Source: Akkermansiaceae bacterium UBA2367
GTDB lineage: Bacteria > Verrucomicrobiota > Verrucomicrobiia > Verrucomicrobiales > DEV007
DNA length: 64,000 nt
Reading direction: 5' to 3'
Assembly (NCBI GenBank): GCA_002344525.1
Contig: DDTJ01000088.1
Location: forward strand, 29,063 to 93,062
A program made the position numbers and the translations under genes. Position 1 is the first letter of the stretch. Each line of letters begins with the position of its first letter. Below the pieces are notes generated by a model. It saw nothing but the letters and a program-made list of their open reading frames with translations. It had not been told where the DNA came from and made no database searches. Positions 9,020-21,974 of this stretch are shown here, piece by piece.

Positions 9020-9258
9020 CGCTTCACGCCCCCCAACCAGTCGATCGCCTGCCGGACGAGGCGCTCCTCCACCTCGGGACGGGCAGCGAGACCGCGTGCC
9101 AGATCGCACCATTTGCGCCGCTCGCGAAGGCGTTTGCTCACGAGCACCCTCGCCACGATGCGGGCGAGGCGGTAGTGGGAATCTGGAGACAACTCCTCCG
9201 CCCGGCGCAGGAGCTGCGCCGCCAACGGAGCTTCGGCCATCGTCCGGTCGCGGGTCAT
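9016..9258 (-). CDS. small protein coupled to nucleotidyltransferase gene
   Basis: An 80-residue, Arg-rich, mostly helical protein of unknown family. It starts at ATG 9258 (an internal ATG at 9240 is possible) and its last codons overlap the next gene's ATG by 4 bases. The sequence LARIVARVLVSKRLRERRKWCDLARGLAARPEVEERLV looks like two or three amphipathic helices; no HTH is obvious. As the first gene of a tight two-gene unit it could be an antitoxin or a partner subunit, but only the arrangement supports this. Confidence 0.55.
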   Translation of the reverse strand: MTRDRTMAEAPLAAQLLRRAEELSPDSHYRLARIVARVLVSKRLRERRKWCDLARGLAARPEVEERLVRQAIDWLGGVKR

Positions 9259-9413
9259 TCCCTTCCAAACTACGGCCTGCCGCCCGAAGCCGCAAGACCG
9301 GAGGAATGGCCGCGCCCCGTTCCCACCCCGTCCCGCCCCGCAACTCCGCGCTTGCCGGATGACCCCGCAGCACGGATCGTTTCCGCCTTCCCCCTCTCCC
9401 CGAAGACCTGCCC

Positions 9414-12230
9414 ATGACCCCGCGCCATCTGCCCGCCCTCCTTCTCGCCTTCGCCACCCTCGCCCGCGCCGCCGACCCCATCCCGCTGCCGCAGGAGAAC
9501 AGCGACATTCCCGCCGATCCGGCGGTGACTTGGGGCCTCCTCGAAAACGGGCTGCGCTACGCCATCCTCCCGAACGCCGAGCCGCCCGACCGCGTCAGCA
9601 TGCGCCTCTTCGTCGACGCCGGCTCCCTGATGGAGGAGGACGACCAGCAGGGGCTCGCCCACTTCCTCGAACACATGGCCTTCAACGGCACGCGGAACTT
9701 CCCCGCCGGCGAGATGGTCGAATACTTCCAGCGCCTCGGAATGGGCTTCGGCAACCACACCAACGCCCACACCTCCTTCCGCGAGACCGTCTACAAGCTC
9801 GAATTGCCCAAATCCGACGCCGCCATGCTCGACGAGGGCCTGAAGCTCTTCCGCGACTACGCCGACGGCATGCTCCTCGACGCCAAGGAGATCGACGACG
9901 AGCGCGGCATCATCCTCAGCGAGAAGCGCAACCGCGATTCGGTCGAATGGCGGACCTTCGTCGAGCAGATCGCCTTCGCCCTGCCCGACCAGCGCCTTTC
10001 GAAACGCATGCCCATCGGTACCGAGGAGGTCATCAAGGGTGCGCCGCGCGAGCGCTTCGTCGAGTTCTACGAGCGCTGGTACACACCCAACCGCATGGTC
10101 GTGGTCGTGGTTGGCGACGTGGAGACGGGCGAAGTGGAGGGTCTTGTGAAAAAACACTTCGCCGACCTGCCCGCCCGCGAGAAGCGGCCCGAGCCGCCCA
10201 TGGGCGACATCGCGAAGCGCGGCTTCGCGGCCCACTACCGCCACGAGGCCGAGGCCGGCGAGACCTCCGTCTCCATCGAGACGCTGAAACCCCGTGTCGA
10301 TCCGCCCGACAACAGCGAGCGCCGCCTCCACGACCTGCAACTCACCCTCGCGGGCCGCATGGTCAACCGCCGTCTCGAACGCCTCGTGAAGGCGGCCGAC
10401 TCCCCGGTCCGTTCGGCGAAGATGAGCACGGGCGACTTCTACGACCTCGGCTTCGCCCTCTACGCCTCGATCGAGGCCGACTGCAAGCCGGAGAACTGGA
10501 AGGCCGCCCTCGCCCTGATCGAGCAGGAGCAGCGCCGCGCCCTCGAACACGGCTTCGCCGGGGCCGAACTGGACGAGGCCAAGGCGAACCTGCTCCGCCT
10601 CTACGAGGACGCGGCGAAACAGGCGGCGACACGGAAGTCGCGCGACCTCGCCGAACAGATCGCCAGCCGCCTTGGCTCGCGCCGCATTTTCACCAACCCC
10701 GCCGACGACCTCCCCCGCGTCGCCGCCGCCCTCGACAAGATCACCGTCGAGAGCTGCCTCGACCACCTCCGCGGTCTCTGGGAATCGGCCAACGAAACCC
10801 TCGTCTTCGTCTCGGGCAACGCCGTCGTCGAGGACGCCGACGCTGCCATCGCCGCCACCTATGAGGAAAGCCGCCAAGTCGCGTTGGCCGCGCCGGAGGA
10901 GACGTCCGTCGCCGAATTCGCCTACGCGCATCTCCCCGAGCCGGGCGAAGTGGCCGAGCGCACGGAGATCGAGGATCTCGGCGTGACCCAGCTCCGCTTC
11001 GCCAACGAGGTCTGCGTCAACCTGAAGCCCACCGACTTCGAGGACGGGGTGGTCTATGTGCGGACTCGCATCGGCTCCGGCCTCCTCACCGAACCGGCTC
11101 CGGGGCTTTCCCTGCTGCTCGGTGGCATTTTCATCAAAGGCGGACTCGAAGCCCACAGCGACGACGATCTCCAGGCTCTCTTCGCGGGCAAGTCGGTCAG
11201 GACGGGTTTTTCGGTGAACGACGACGCCTTCGTCCTCTCGGGCCAGACCACGCCCGAGGCCCTCGCCGACCAGCTCGCCCTGATGCGGGCCTACGTCGCG
11301 CACCCCGGCTTCCGCAAAGAAGCCGAGACCGCCTTCAAGCGGGCCCTCGACCATCTCTACCAGCAGTTGGAGCGCACCCCCGGCGGCGTCGCCGAGGACA
11401 AAGTGGCCCTTTTCCTCCACGGCGGCGATCCGCGCTTCGGCTACCCGTCGCGAGCCGAGGCCGAGGCCCTGACCAGTGCCCAGGCGCGGGAGTGGCTCCT
11501 GCCCGAGTTGGAGAAGGGCTACTGCGAGATCACCCTCGTCGGCGACTTCGACCGGGAGGAGGCCGTCGCCCTGCTCGCGAAAACCTTCGGCAGCCTGCCC
11601 GAACGCGCCGCGAAAAAACCGCCCTACGAAAAGGAGCGGACCGTGGCTTTTCCCGCCGGGGGGGAGGAGACCTTCCTCTTCGAATCCGAGATCCCGAAAG
11701 CCATGGCCGTGGTCCACTGGCCCACCACCGACATCTTCGAGATCGAGAAGACGCGCCGCCTCGGGATGCTCTCGTCCATCCTCGACGACCGGCTCCGTGT
11801 GAAGATCCGCGAGGAGCTCGGCGACGCCTACAGCCCCTTCGCCCACAACCTGCCGAGCGACACTTGGAAGGGCTACGGCTACCTCTTCGCCTCGGTCACC
11901 GTCGATCCCGCGCAGGCGGAGAAGGTCAACGGCGTGATCGCCGAAATCGCCGACGACCTCGCCACCGGGGCGAGCATCGACGAGGACGAGCTGGAGCGGG
12001 CGAAGAAGCCGCAAGTCGTCTCCATCGAGGAGATGCGCCGCACGAACCGCTATTGGATGGGCAGCGTGCTCGAATCCTCGCAGGAATACCCCCAGCGCCT
12101 CGACTGGTCGCGCAGCTTCGTCGACGACTACAAGAACATCACTGTCGAGGAGATCAACGCGCTGGCGAAGGAATACCTGCGCGCCGACACCCGTGTCTCG
12201 GTGGTGGTCAAGCCGAAGCCGGCGCCGTGA
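9414..12230 (+). CDS. exported M16 family zinc metallopeptidase (PqqL-like)
   Basis: 938-residue peptidase of the M16 (pitrilysin/insulinase) family, in the size range of PqqL (about 930). An N-terminal signal peptide (LPALLLAFATLARA) points to the periplasm. The inverted zinc motif HFLEH is at about residue 82-86 within GLAHFLEHMAFNGTRNFP, and the second zinc-ligand Glu lies further on in the family. The usual tandem of M16 domains and a C-terminal inactive pair (GDFDREEAVALLAKTFGSLP) are visible. ATG 9414 follows a region without good coding on this strand. It ends 27 bases before a convergent SDR gene. Confidence 0.93.
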   Translation: MTPRHLPALLLAFATLARAADPIPLPQENSDIPADPAVTWGLLENGLRYAILPNAEPPDRVSMRLFVDAGSLMEEDDQQGLAHFLEHMAFNGTRNFPAGEMVEYFQRLGMGFGNHTNAHTSFRETVYKLELPKSDAAMLDEGLKLFRDYADGMLLDAKEIDDERGIILSEKRNRDSVEWRTFVEQIAFALPDQRLSKRMPIGTEEVIKGAPRERFVEFYERWYTPNRMVVVVVGDVETGEVEGLVKKHFADLPAREKRPEPPMGDIAKRGFAAHYRHEAEAGETSVSIETLKPRVDPPDNSERRLHDLQLTLAGRMVNRRLERLVKAADSPVRSAKMSTGDFYDLGFALYASIEADCKPENWKAALALIEQEQRRALEHGFAGAELDEAKANLLRLYEDAAKQAATRKSRDLAEQIASRLGSRRIFTNPADDLPRVAAALDKITVESCLDHLRGLWESANETLVFVSGNAVVEDADAAIAATYEESRQVALAAPEETSVAEFAYAHLPEPGEVAERTEIEDLGVTQLRFANEVCVNLKPTDFEDGVVYVRTRIGSGLLTEPAPGLSLLLGGIFIKGGLEAHSDDDLQALFAGKSVRTGFSVNDDAFVLSGQTTPEALADQLALMRAYVAHPGFRKEAETAFKRALDHLYQQLERTPGGVAEDKVALFLHGGDPRFGYPSRAEAEALTSAQAREWLLPELEKGYCEITLVGDFDREEAVALLAKTFGSLPERAAKKPPYEKERTVAFPAGGEETFLFESEIPKAMAVVHWPTTDIFEIEKTRRLGMLSSILDDRLRVKIREELGDAYSPFAHNLPSDTWKGYGYLFASVTVDPAQAEKVNGVIAEIADDLATGASIDEDELERAKKPQVVSIEEMRRTNRYWMGSVLESSQEYPQRLDWSRSFVDDYKNITVEEINALAKEYLRADTRVSVVVKPKPAP

Positions 12231-12257
12231 GTTCCGGGCGGTTTCCTCAAGGGAACC

Positions 12258-13046
12258 TCAATACGCCTCCGTCCCGCCCCCGTCGATCAGCAGGTTCTGC
12301 CCGGTGACGTATCCGTTCGCCCCGGAACCGAGCCAGACCACGGCGCGGGCGAAGTCGGCGGGGGTGCCGTAGCGGCCGAGGGGGATGGCGGCCTCGGATT
12401 TGGCGCGTTGCTCCTCGCGGGTGAGGCCAGCCTTCTCCGCCCAGATCGTGTCGAGGGCGGCGATGCGGTCGGTGTCGATGCGACCGGCCCCGACGGTGTT
12501 GACGAGGACGCCGTCGCGCCCGAGCTCGCGGGCGAGGCTTTTCCCCAAGCCCACGAGGCCGCTGCGGAAGACGTTCGAGAGGAGGAGTCCGTCGATGGCC
12601 TGCTTCGTCGAGACAGAGGCGTTGTTGACGATGCGTCCGCCGCCTCCGGCACGGAGATGCGGCAGGGCGGCACGGATGGCCCGCACGTAGCCGAGCACGG
12701 TCAACTCGAAAGCCGATTGCCAAGCCGCGTCGTCGAAGGAGTCGAAACCGCCCGCAGGCGGTCCTCCGGTGTTGTTGAAGAGCGCCCAGAGCCCGCCGAA
12801 CTCGCGGGCGGTGCGCTCGACCGCTTCCGCCACGCTCGCGGGATCGGTGAGGTCGCCGACGGTGTAAAGCGGGCGGTTTCCTGTTTCAGCGGCGATGGCT
12901 TCGGCGGCGGCGGCGAGCTTGTCTTCGGAGCGGGCGAAGAGCATGACCTTCGCGCCTTCGCGGGCGAATTCGGTGGCGACGCCAAGGCCGATGCCGCCGC
13001 TGGAGGCGAGGACGAGGACGGGTTTGTTTTGGAGGTGGAGGTTCAT
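12258..13046 (-). CDS. atypical short-chain dehydrogenase/reductase
   Basis: 262-residue Rossmann protein. The cofactor motif is ASSGGIGLGVA and the NAG strand is NNTGG; the C-terminus ends in the usual FabG-like YVTGQNLLIDGGGTEAY. The catalytic YxxxK is not present: in its place is LLLSNVFRSGLVGLGKSLAREL, where the Tyr position is hydrophobic/Asn. This is the pattern of the BKR-like, Tyr-less SDR group, so the reaction is uncertain. ATG 13046 is used although the frame is open far upstream through valS antisense, which is a high-GC artefact. It lies downstream of valS, separated by an inverted repeat. Confidence 0.85.
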   Translation of the reverse strand: MNLHLQNKPVLVLASSGGIGLGVATEFAREGAKVMLFARSEDKLAAAAEAIAAETGNRPLYTVGDLTDPASVAEAVERTAREFGGLWALFNNTGGPPAGGFDSFDDAAWQSAFELTVLGYVRAIRAALPHLRAGGGGRIVNNASVSTKQAIDGLLLSNVFRSGLVGLGKSLARELGRDGVLVNTVGAGRIDTDRIAALDTIWAEKAGLTREEQRAKSEAAIPLGRYGTPADFARAVVWLGSGANGYVTGQNLLIDGGGTEAY

Positions 13047-13051
13047 GACAG

Positions 13052-13160
13052 CAACTCTTACTCTATACTCCTTATTCTTACCTCTTACTCCAGCGAACGT
13101 GAAGGGACATTCGATCTTGAGTAAGAGTAAGAGTAAGGAGGTAAGAGTAACGAGTAAGAG
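13052..13160. repeat. large imperfect inverted repeat built of GAGTAA-type units
   Basis: Two arms of about 40 bases (13052-13091 and 13119-13160) are built from repeats of CTTACTC and its complement GAGTAAG and are nearly complementary, with a loop of about 27 bases. They fill the valS-SDR gap. A long but imperfect cruciform or RNA hairpin is possible; function unknown. Confidence 0.7.
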
Positions 13161-13171
13161 AGGAAAACACC

Positions 13172-15871
<2,700 letters not shown>

Positions 15872-16012
15872 GATGGGGGCCTCCGTTTGGTCGGAGGGGC
15901 GGACACGATGGGTCGGCCCCGCCCTTTTGTAAAACGGAATCCCTGTTTCCCGATTGCGTTCGATTAGGGAGTGTTTAATATTCCATCTTCCTCCACCGAG
16001 AGCAGCCCAGGC

Positions 16013-17026
16013 ATGCCGACCCCCATGACGCGACCCCACGCGAGACTCGACGCCGCCTTCCGGACGCTGGCGGCTTGCTGCCTTCTCGCGACGGCCCTCG
16101 CCCCTGTCTGCCTCGCCGCGAAGGACTGGGACATCCACACCCTCGGCGGACGCGAATACGTCTCGGACGAGAACGTGGCGAAGTTCTACGGCTTCGAGCG
16201 CTTCGCGAAGCAGGGCCAGGACCGCATCTTCCATGCGCCGAAGAAGCTGATCATGACTTGGAAGATCGGCTCGGAGTCGATCTACATGAACAACATCAAG
16301 TTCAACCTCAGCTTCCCCGTGGTCGAGAACGGCGGCATGGCCATGCTCTCGACCGTCGATCTGGCGAAGCTCGTCGACCCGGTGGTGCGGCCGAGCTACA
16401 TCCGCAAGCCCATCGAGTTCGACACCGTCGTCATCGACGCAGGGCACGGGGCGCACGACACCGGGGCGAAAGGCCCCTTCGGACGGGAGAAGGACTACAC
16501 CCTCGACACCTCCCTGCGCCTCGCCAAAGCCCTCCAAGCCCGCGGCTTCAAGACGGTCATGACGCGCAGCGAGGACATCTTCCTGACCCTCGGCCAGCGC
16601 GTCGAGATCGCGAACCGCCACAAGAACGCGATCTTCATCAGCATCCACTACAACTCCTCCGGCGCCGCCGCCTCGAACGGCATCGAGACCTACGCCCTTG
16701 CCCCGCAGGGGACGCGCTCGACCAACGGGGGCAACCCTTGGAGCTCCCCCCTCACCGGCAACGTGCGGGACGCGGAGAACATCGCCCTCGCCACCGCCGT
16801 CCACGCCCAAGTCATTTCCGACATCAAGGCCGTGGATCGCGGCATCAAGCGCGCCCGCTTCAACGTGCTGCGCGGAGTCAACAAGCCCGGCATCCTTTTC
16901 GAGGGCGGCTTCGTGACGAATCCGGGCGAAGCGAAGCTGATCAACGACCCCGCCCACCGCGAGCGCCTCGCCGAGTCGATCGCAGAAGCCGTGGTGCGTT
17001 TCAAGGCCGCCGTGGGCAAGCGCTGA
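16013..17026 (+). CDS. exported N-acetylmuramoyl-L-alanine amidase (AmiC-like)
   Basis: Cleaves the amide bond between muramic acid and peptide during septum splitting or recycling. The roughly 337-residue protein has a signal peptide (TLAACCLLATALAPVCLAA), an N-terminal part of about 110 residues of uncertain fold, and an Amidase_3 domain from about residue 140: VVIDAGHGAHDTGAKG with zinc His, the second zinc Glu downstream in the YTLDTSLRLAKAL helix region, FISIHYNS (third zinc His) and the terminal GILFEGGFVTNPGEA with the catalytic Glu. Start is ATG 16013; ATG 16025 is equally good, and GTG 15971 unlikely. Confidence 0.93.
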   Translation: MPTPMTRPHARLDAAFRTLAACCLLATALAPVCLAAKDWDIHTLGGREYVSDENVAKFYGFERFAKQGQDRIFHAPKKLIMTWKIGSESIYMNNIKFNLSFPVVENGGMAMLSTVDLAKLVDPVVRPSYIRKPIEFDTVVIDAGHGAHDTGAKGPFGREKDYTLDTSLRLAKALQARGFKTVMTRSEDIFLTLGQRVEIANRHKNAIFISIHYNSSGAAASNGIETYALAPQGTRSTNGGNPWSSPLTGNVRDAENIALATAVHAQVISDIKAVDRGIKRARFNVLRGVNKPGILFEGGFVTNPGEAKLINDPAHRERLAESIAEAVVRFKAAVGKR

Positions 17027-17141
17027 GGGCGGTCGCGGGTCCGGCGACGCCCCTTCCCGCTCCCGAATCCCGTTTGCAAGCCCCGTCGAGGGCCGTAGAG
17101 TTGCCGCCCCGCCCTGCCGGGCACCCCTCCCTTTCCTTTCC

Positions 17142-18446
<1,305 letters not shown>

Positions 18447-18460
18447 ACACTGAGCACTTC

Positions 18461-18775
18461 ATGCAATTCGAAAACGTCACCGCCATCGCCAAAGCCAACG
18501 TCTATTTCGACGGGAAGGTCGTGAGCCATTCCATCCTCTTCGGAGATGGCAGCAAGAAGACCCTCGGGCTCATCTATCCCGGCGAGTATCATTTCGGTAC
18601 CGACGCCGCCGAGGAAATGGCCATCGTCGACGGGGCTTGCGAAGTCGTCCTCGACGGCCAAGAGGAAATGGTCGGCTACGCCGCCGACACCGCCTTCCAA
18701 GTGCCCGCGAAATCCGGCTTCACGATCCGCGTGCAGGAAGGGGTTTGCCAGTACGTGTGCTCGTTCTTGGGGTGA
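18461..18775 (+). CDS. ppnP: pyrimidine/purine nucleoside phosphorylase PpnP (DUF1255)
   Basis: Small cupin-fold enzyme that phosphorolyses several nucleosides. The 104-residue product matches the family in length and in NVYFDGKVVSHSILFGDGSKKTLGLIYPGEYHFGTDAAE, VDGACEVVLDG and the C-terminal SGFTIRVQEGVCQYVCSF. ATG 18461, only 14 bases after the argG stop, so cotranscribed. The argG-ppnP gap contains a short tandem repeat of the AACACTGA type. Confidence 0.93.
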   Translation: MQFENVTAIAKANVYFDGKVVSHSILFGDGSKKTLGLIYPGEYHFGTDAAEEMAIVDGACEVVLDGQEEMVGYAADTAFQVPAKSGFTIRVQEGVCQYVCSFLG

Positions 18776-18813
18776 TCGGAGAGGGGCTTTTCAAGTCCCT
18801 TCCGTCACCCGGC

Positions 18814-19272
18814 CTACGGCACCCGGAAATAGATCTTCTCGCCCGGACGATCCGGGTCCGGGATCTGGACTTGGGTGCCCTGCGCCAAAGGTTCCCCTGT
18901 GGGATTTCCGTCCTTGTCGTAGCGCTCGATCGAAATCTGCCCAAATTCGGGATGGGAGGCAAGCGTCACATGCAGATCGTTTTCGAAAACAGGGATCGCA
19001 TACTCCATGTCCTCGACCGCAGGGGCGGGTTTCGATGGCGGGGGCAGTTCTTCCGGCGGGTCGGGAGCCAAAACGGGTTCGCGAGTCTCGACCGTTTGCG
19101 TTCGGGAAGGATCGACCGCCGAAGGGGGTTCTGGCGCGGTATCCGGCGACGCCACCGCAACCTTGGCCCCGTCGGAAATCCACAGGGCGGCGAGAACCGC
19201 CACGGCGGCGAGGCTAAGCAAGGCGACACCCCAGATCCAAGTCCGGATTCCCAGCAAGCGACGATCTTCCAT
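18814..19272 (-). CDS. single-pass membrane protein of unknown function
   Basis: 152 residues. One transmembrane segment (TWIWGVALLSLAAVAVLAALWI, residues about 11-32) is followed by a Pro/Glu/Ser/Thr-rich linker of about 60 residues and a small C-terminal region rich in beta-type residues (AIPVFENDLHVTLAS through GEKIYFRVP). The C-terminal part contains a likely 12-residue strand repeat but I recognise no family. Codon use and strand bias look like real coding. Topology suggests the C-terminal part is periplasmic. ATG 19272; the next 600 bases hold no gene. Confidence 0.65.
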   Translation of the reverse strand: MEDRRLLGIRTWIWGVALLSLAAVAVLAALWISDGAKVAVASPDTAPEPPSAVDPSRTQTVETREPVLAPDPPEELPPPSKPAPAVEDMEYAIPVFENDLHVTLASHPEFGQISIERYDKDGNPTGEPLAQGTQVQIPDPDRPGEKIYFRVP

Positions 19273-19892
19273 TGCGTTGCGGGCAGCCCGCCAGAGGCAA
19301 ACGGTATTCTATGGGACTCGCATCGTCCAATCGAAAAGCCTCTCTCGCGGACCCATCAAGGAACCATGGATCGGCACTTGCAGTTGTATTTGATGGACGA
19401 AAGCATTCAAATACGGCGACTTGTCCCCAAGAGGCCCGCCTCATCGTGAGAAGGGGGCCTTTTCATAGGCGATTGACGCAATCTAGCAGGAAAAGGGAAT
19501 CCGGCGGCAATCTTTGCCGAGGCTTGGGGAGGCCGAAGAAAAAACCGGGAACCTCGGCTGGACCTTAACTGGATGGCCTCAGGACGATGCCTTTCCGCAC
19601 GAAGGCGGGCTGGCAACGTTCCGCTATGGAACAAAACTAGTCCGGCTCGAGGACCCGGCAGGGACATTCTCGCCCCGTTCGGTCCGTTCCGCCACTTTTC
19701 TTTCGACCGATGTCGAGGGGATCGCTCGGCGTGTCCGTGCAGACGATGACGGATCGGCCAGAAGGGGGAGCCGCAGGCCTGCTCCTTTGATCTCCTCGGT
19801 CGGAGCCTTGTTGCTGAGGTGGCCGCCCCCCTTCGACCCCGGCCTGCGGCGGGAAAGGAGCGGAGGGCTGAAAAGGAATTCGCACAGTCAGT
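19273..19892. other. 620-base gap without a supported gene
   Basis: Both strands have only short open frames with composition unlike the neighbours. It holds a repeat at 19838-19883 close to the tamA stop; apart from that I see nothing definable. The base composition is more even than in the genes beside it, and a decayed gene cannot be excluded. Confidence 0.5.
19838..19883. repeat. dispersed repeat, copy 1 of 2
   Basis: A stretch of about 46 bases with core CCGGCCTGCGGCGGGAAAGG then GCGGAGGGCTGAAAAGGAA. A second copy, differing at few positions and by small indels, is at 55344-55389. Both are intergenic and include an inverted CCGGCC/GGC element. Confidence 0.7.
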
Positions 19893-21929
19893 TCAATACC
19901 CAAGACCAAACCCGATATGGAGGGTGCCGTCGGGCTCGCCGGGGCGTTGGTCGGGATTGAGTCCGTATTCGACGCGGATCGGGCCGATGGGGGTGTCGTA
20001 GCGCAATCCGAGGCCGATGGCGTAGCGGAGATCGTCGAGACTGACGTGGGAGCCGCCGTGGATCAGGTTCCCCGCGTCGGCGAAGGTCACGAGGCTGAGT
20101 CCATCGGCCATGGCGAGGGGGACCTCGTATTCGACGCTGAAGACGGAGTAGAAATTCCCCCCGACAGCGTGGCCGCTCGCGGGATCGCGCAGACCGAGGG
20201 AACGCTCCTGGAAGCTTCGCACGCTGAAGGGGCCGCCGTTGAAATAGCGCAGATCGATGGGGATCTGCCCGGTGCCGCCCATCGGCGAGATGAGACCCGC
20301 GCGGGCGCCGAAGCGCAGGGTGTTGGCCCCCACCGGGAGGTAGTAGCCGAGCCGTCCCGTGGTTTTCAAGTATTCCACCTCGCTGCCAAGCACGGACGAG
20401 GCCGCCGCGATCGAGACCTGAGCGAGGTGGCCTTTGCGCGGACGCCTCGGGTTGTCGCGTCGGTCGCGGGTGAAGGAGAAACCGAGCTGATGCGAGAAGT
20501 ATTCGCGGTCCCCGAGGTAGAGCGGGGCGATGGAGGCCTTGTGGACGTCGGTGAAGGCGGCCTCGCCGAAAAGGGCGAGCGTGTCCTGTTTCCGCGAACC
20601 GAAGCGTCGGCTCAGCTCGTAGCGGCCTCCGGTCTTGAATTTCTCGTAGCCCTCCTCGGACCGGTTCAGGGCGAACAAGACACCGCTGAATTGATAGGGG
20701 CTGTCGAGGAACCAAGGATCGGTATAGACCGCCTCGCCGCGAGCGCCGCGCTGCGAGAACTCGATCGCCGCATCGACCTTGCGCACCGTGCCGAAGAGGT
20801 TGAGGTTCCGGAACTCGAAGCCCGCGATGGGACCCTCGTAATTGGTGAAGCCTCCGTAAACGCCGAGGGTGCGCGAGTGGCCCTCCTCGACCTCGATGTC
20901 GAGCAGGTAGGTGCCGTCCGGCTGGGCCGCCACATCCGTTCGCACCGTCTCGAAGGCCCCCGACTGGAGGAGTTCGTTGACAGCCTCGTTCGCCTCCGAC
21001 GGGGAATAGGGGCGGTTCACGATCCCGGCGAAGTGCCGGTCGAAAAAGCTCGTCTTCACTTTCTCGTTGCCTTTCACCCGCAGTCCCGAGACCGCGACGG
21101 GGCCTCCCCAGTCCGCCTGCACCGTCAGATCGACCCGGCCGGTTCCATCGACGGTGCCGCCCTCGCGCTCCTCCGTGGTGACCTTGGCGTGGAAATAGCC
21201 GGCGGCGACGGCGGCGAAGCGCACCCGCGAGGCGAGCTTGCCGGGGACCGTGCCGGAGAACACCTTGCCGCCGAACTCCTCGCGGAGCTTCTCGAACTCG
21301 GCGGCCAGCGCGGGCGACGGGGCCGGGGGGAAGTCGATGCGGCCCACGCGGCTCTCGCTCCCTTCGACCACCTTCACCAAGAGGTTCGCCCTCGTTCCCT
21401 CGACGCGGGTTTTCAAATCCACCTTCGCGTCGCGGTATCCCATCAATTGGTAAAAGGCGGCGACTTGGGCGCTGCCCTGCCGGATGTCCTCCTTCACGTA
21501 GGGCAGGCTTTGGCCCTCCTTGGTGCGCAGCCGCTTCCGCGTCGCGGAGGTGAGCAGCTCCACCACGGCCGCATCCTCCAGCGCGACGTTGCCCTCCACG
21601 AAGATGTCCCCGACGACGATGGAATTTCCCTCCGACGCGAGCAGCACGATGCGGGCCGACTCGCCCGAACCCTCGATCTTCCAATCGACCGCCGCCCCGC
21701 TGTAGCCCTGCTGGCGCATCGAGGTTTCGAGGAAAAAGGCGAGGTCGTCGGCGCGCGCGCGGCTGACCCCGGCGGACTCGACGAACTCCAGTTGCGAACC
21801 GATCCACTGGCGTGCCTGGGACTCCGGCACCGTCCGCAGCCCCTCGATCCGCACCTTCCCGCCGGGCGCAGCCGTCCCGGTCGCGAGGATCGCGAAGAGC
21901 AGCAGGAAGAGATGGAGGGAAGTTTTCAG
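19893..21929 (-). CDS. BamA/TamA family outer membrane assembly protein, probable CTG start
   Basis: Omp85 protein, probably TamA partnering the upstream tamB. POTRA-like repeats (IVVGDIFVEGNV, RVGRIDFPPAPS, VSGLRVKGNEKVKTSFFDRHF) precede a beta-barrel surface-antigen domain of about 330 residues that ends with the Omp85 motif GLRYDTPIGPIRVEYGLN and FGLGY. The first ATG/GTG/TTG in frame is GTG 21854, but it lacks a signal peptide. Codons just upstream encode KTSLHLFLLLFAILATGTAA, a good signal peptide, and the only suitable initiator is CTG at 21929 (stop codon TAA shortly upstream). I therefore extend to 21929 (678 residues); the GTG form would be 653. Confidence 0.85.
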   Translation of the reverse strand: MKTSLHLFLLLFAILATGTAAPGGKVRIEGLRTVPESQARQWIGSQLEFVESAGVSRARADDLAFFLETSMRQQGYSGAAVDWKIEGSGESARIVLLASEGNSIVVGDIFVEGNVALEDAAVVELLTSATRKRLRTKEGQSLPYVKEDIRQGSAQVAAFYQLMGYRDAKVDLKTRVEGTRANLLVKVVEGSESRVGRIDFPPAPSPALAAEFEKLREEFGGKVFSGTVPGKLASRVRFAAVAAGYFHAKVTTEEREGGTVDGTGRVDLTVQADWGGPVAVSGLRVKGNEKVKTSFFDRHFAGIVNRPYSPSEANEAVNELLQSGAFETVRTDVAAQPDGTYLLDIEVEEGHSRTLGVYGGFTNYEGPIAGFEFRNLNLFGTVRKVDAAIEFSQRGARGEAVYTDPWFLDSPYQFSGVLFALNRSEEGYEKFKTGGRYELSRRFGSRKQDTLALFGEAAFTDVHKASIAPLYLGDREYFSHQLGFSFTRDRRDNPRRPRKGHLAQVSIAAASSVLGSEVEYLKTTGRLGYYLPVGANTLRFGARAGLISPMGGTGQIPIDLRYFNGGPFSVRSFQERSLGLRDPASGHAVGGNFYSVFSVEYEVPLAMADGLSLVTFADAGNLIHGGSHVSLDDLRYAIGLGLRYDTPIGPIRVEYGLNPDQRPGEPDGTLHIGFGLGY

Positions 21930-21952
21930 TGTTTCAGTCGGGAGGCTGGCAA

Positions 21953-21974
21953 TTCGGATTTCGGGCTTCGGATT
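21953..21974. repeat. 22-base dispersed repeat at tamB stop
   Basis: A 22-base sequence reading CCGAAGCCCGAAATCCGAA (minus strand) within it is identical to one at 44319-44340, where it lies inside the tadA 3' end. Here it overlaps the tamB stop and the putative tamA leader. Confidence 0.75.

Noticed and set aside
9270..12014. 914-codon frame antisense to the M16 peptidase
   Set aside because: Low-complexity Gly/Val/Glu-rich product typical of an antisense frame; the plus-strand gene has all family motifs.
15872..16012. T-box leader in front of valS
   Set aside because: The leader is too short and lacks T-box conserved sequence; the group rarely uses T-boxes.
19407..19960. Several 80-150 codon frames in the 19.3-19.9 kb gap
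   Set aside because: Overlap each other on both strands, Arg/Pro-rich, no homology.
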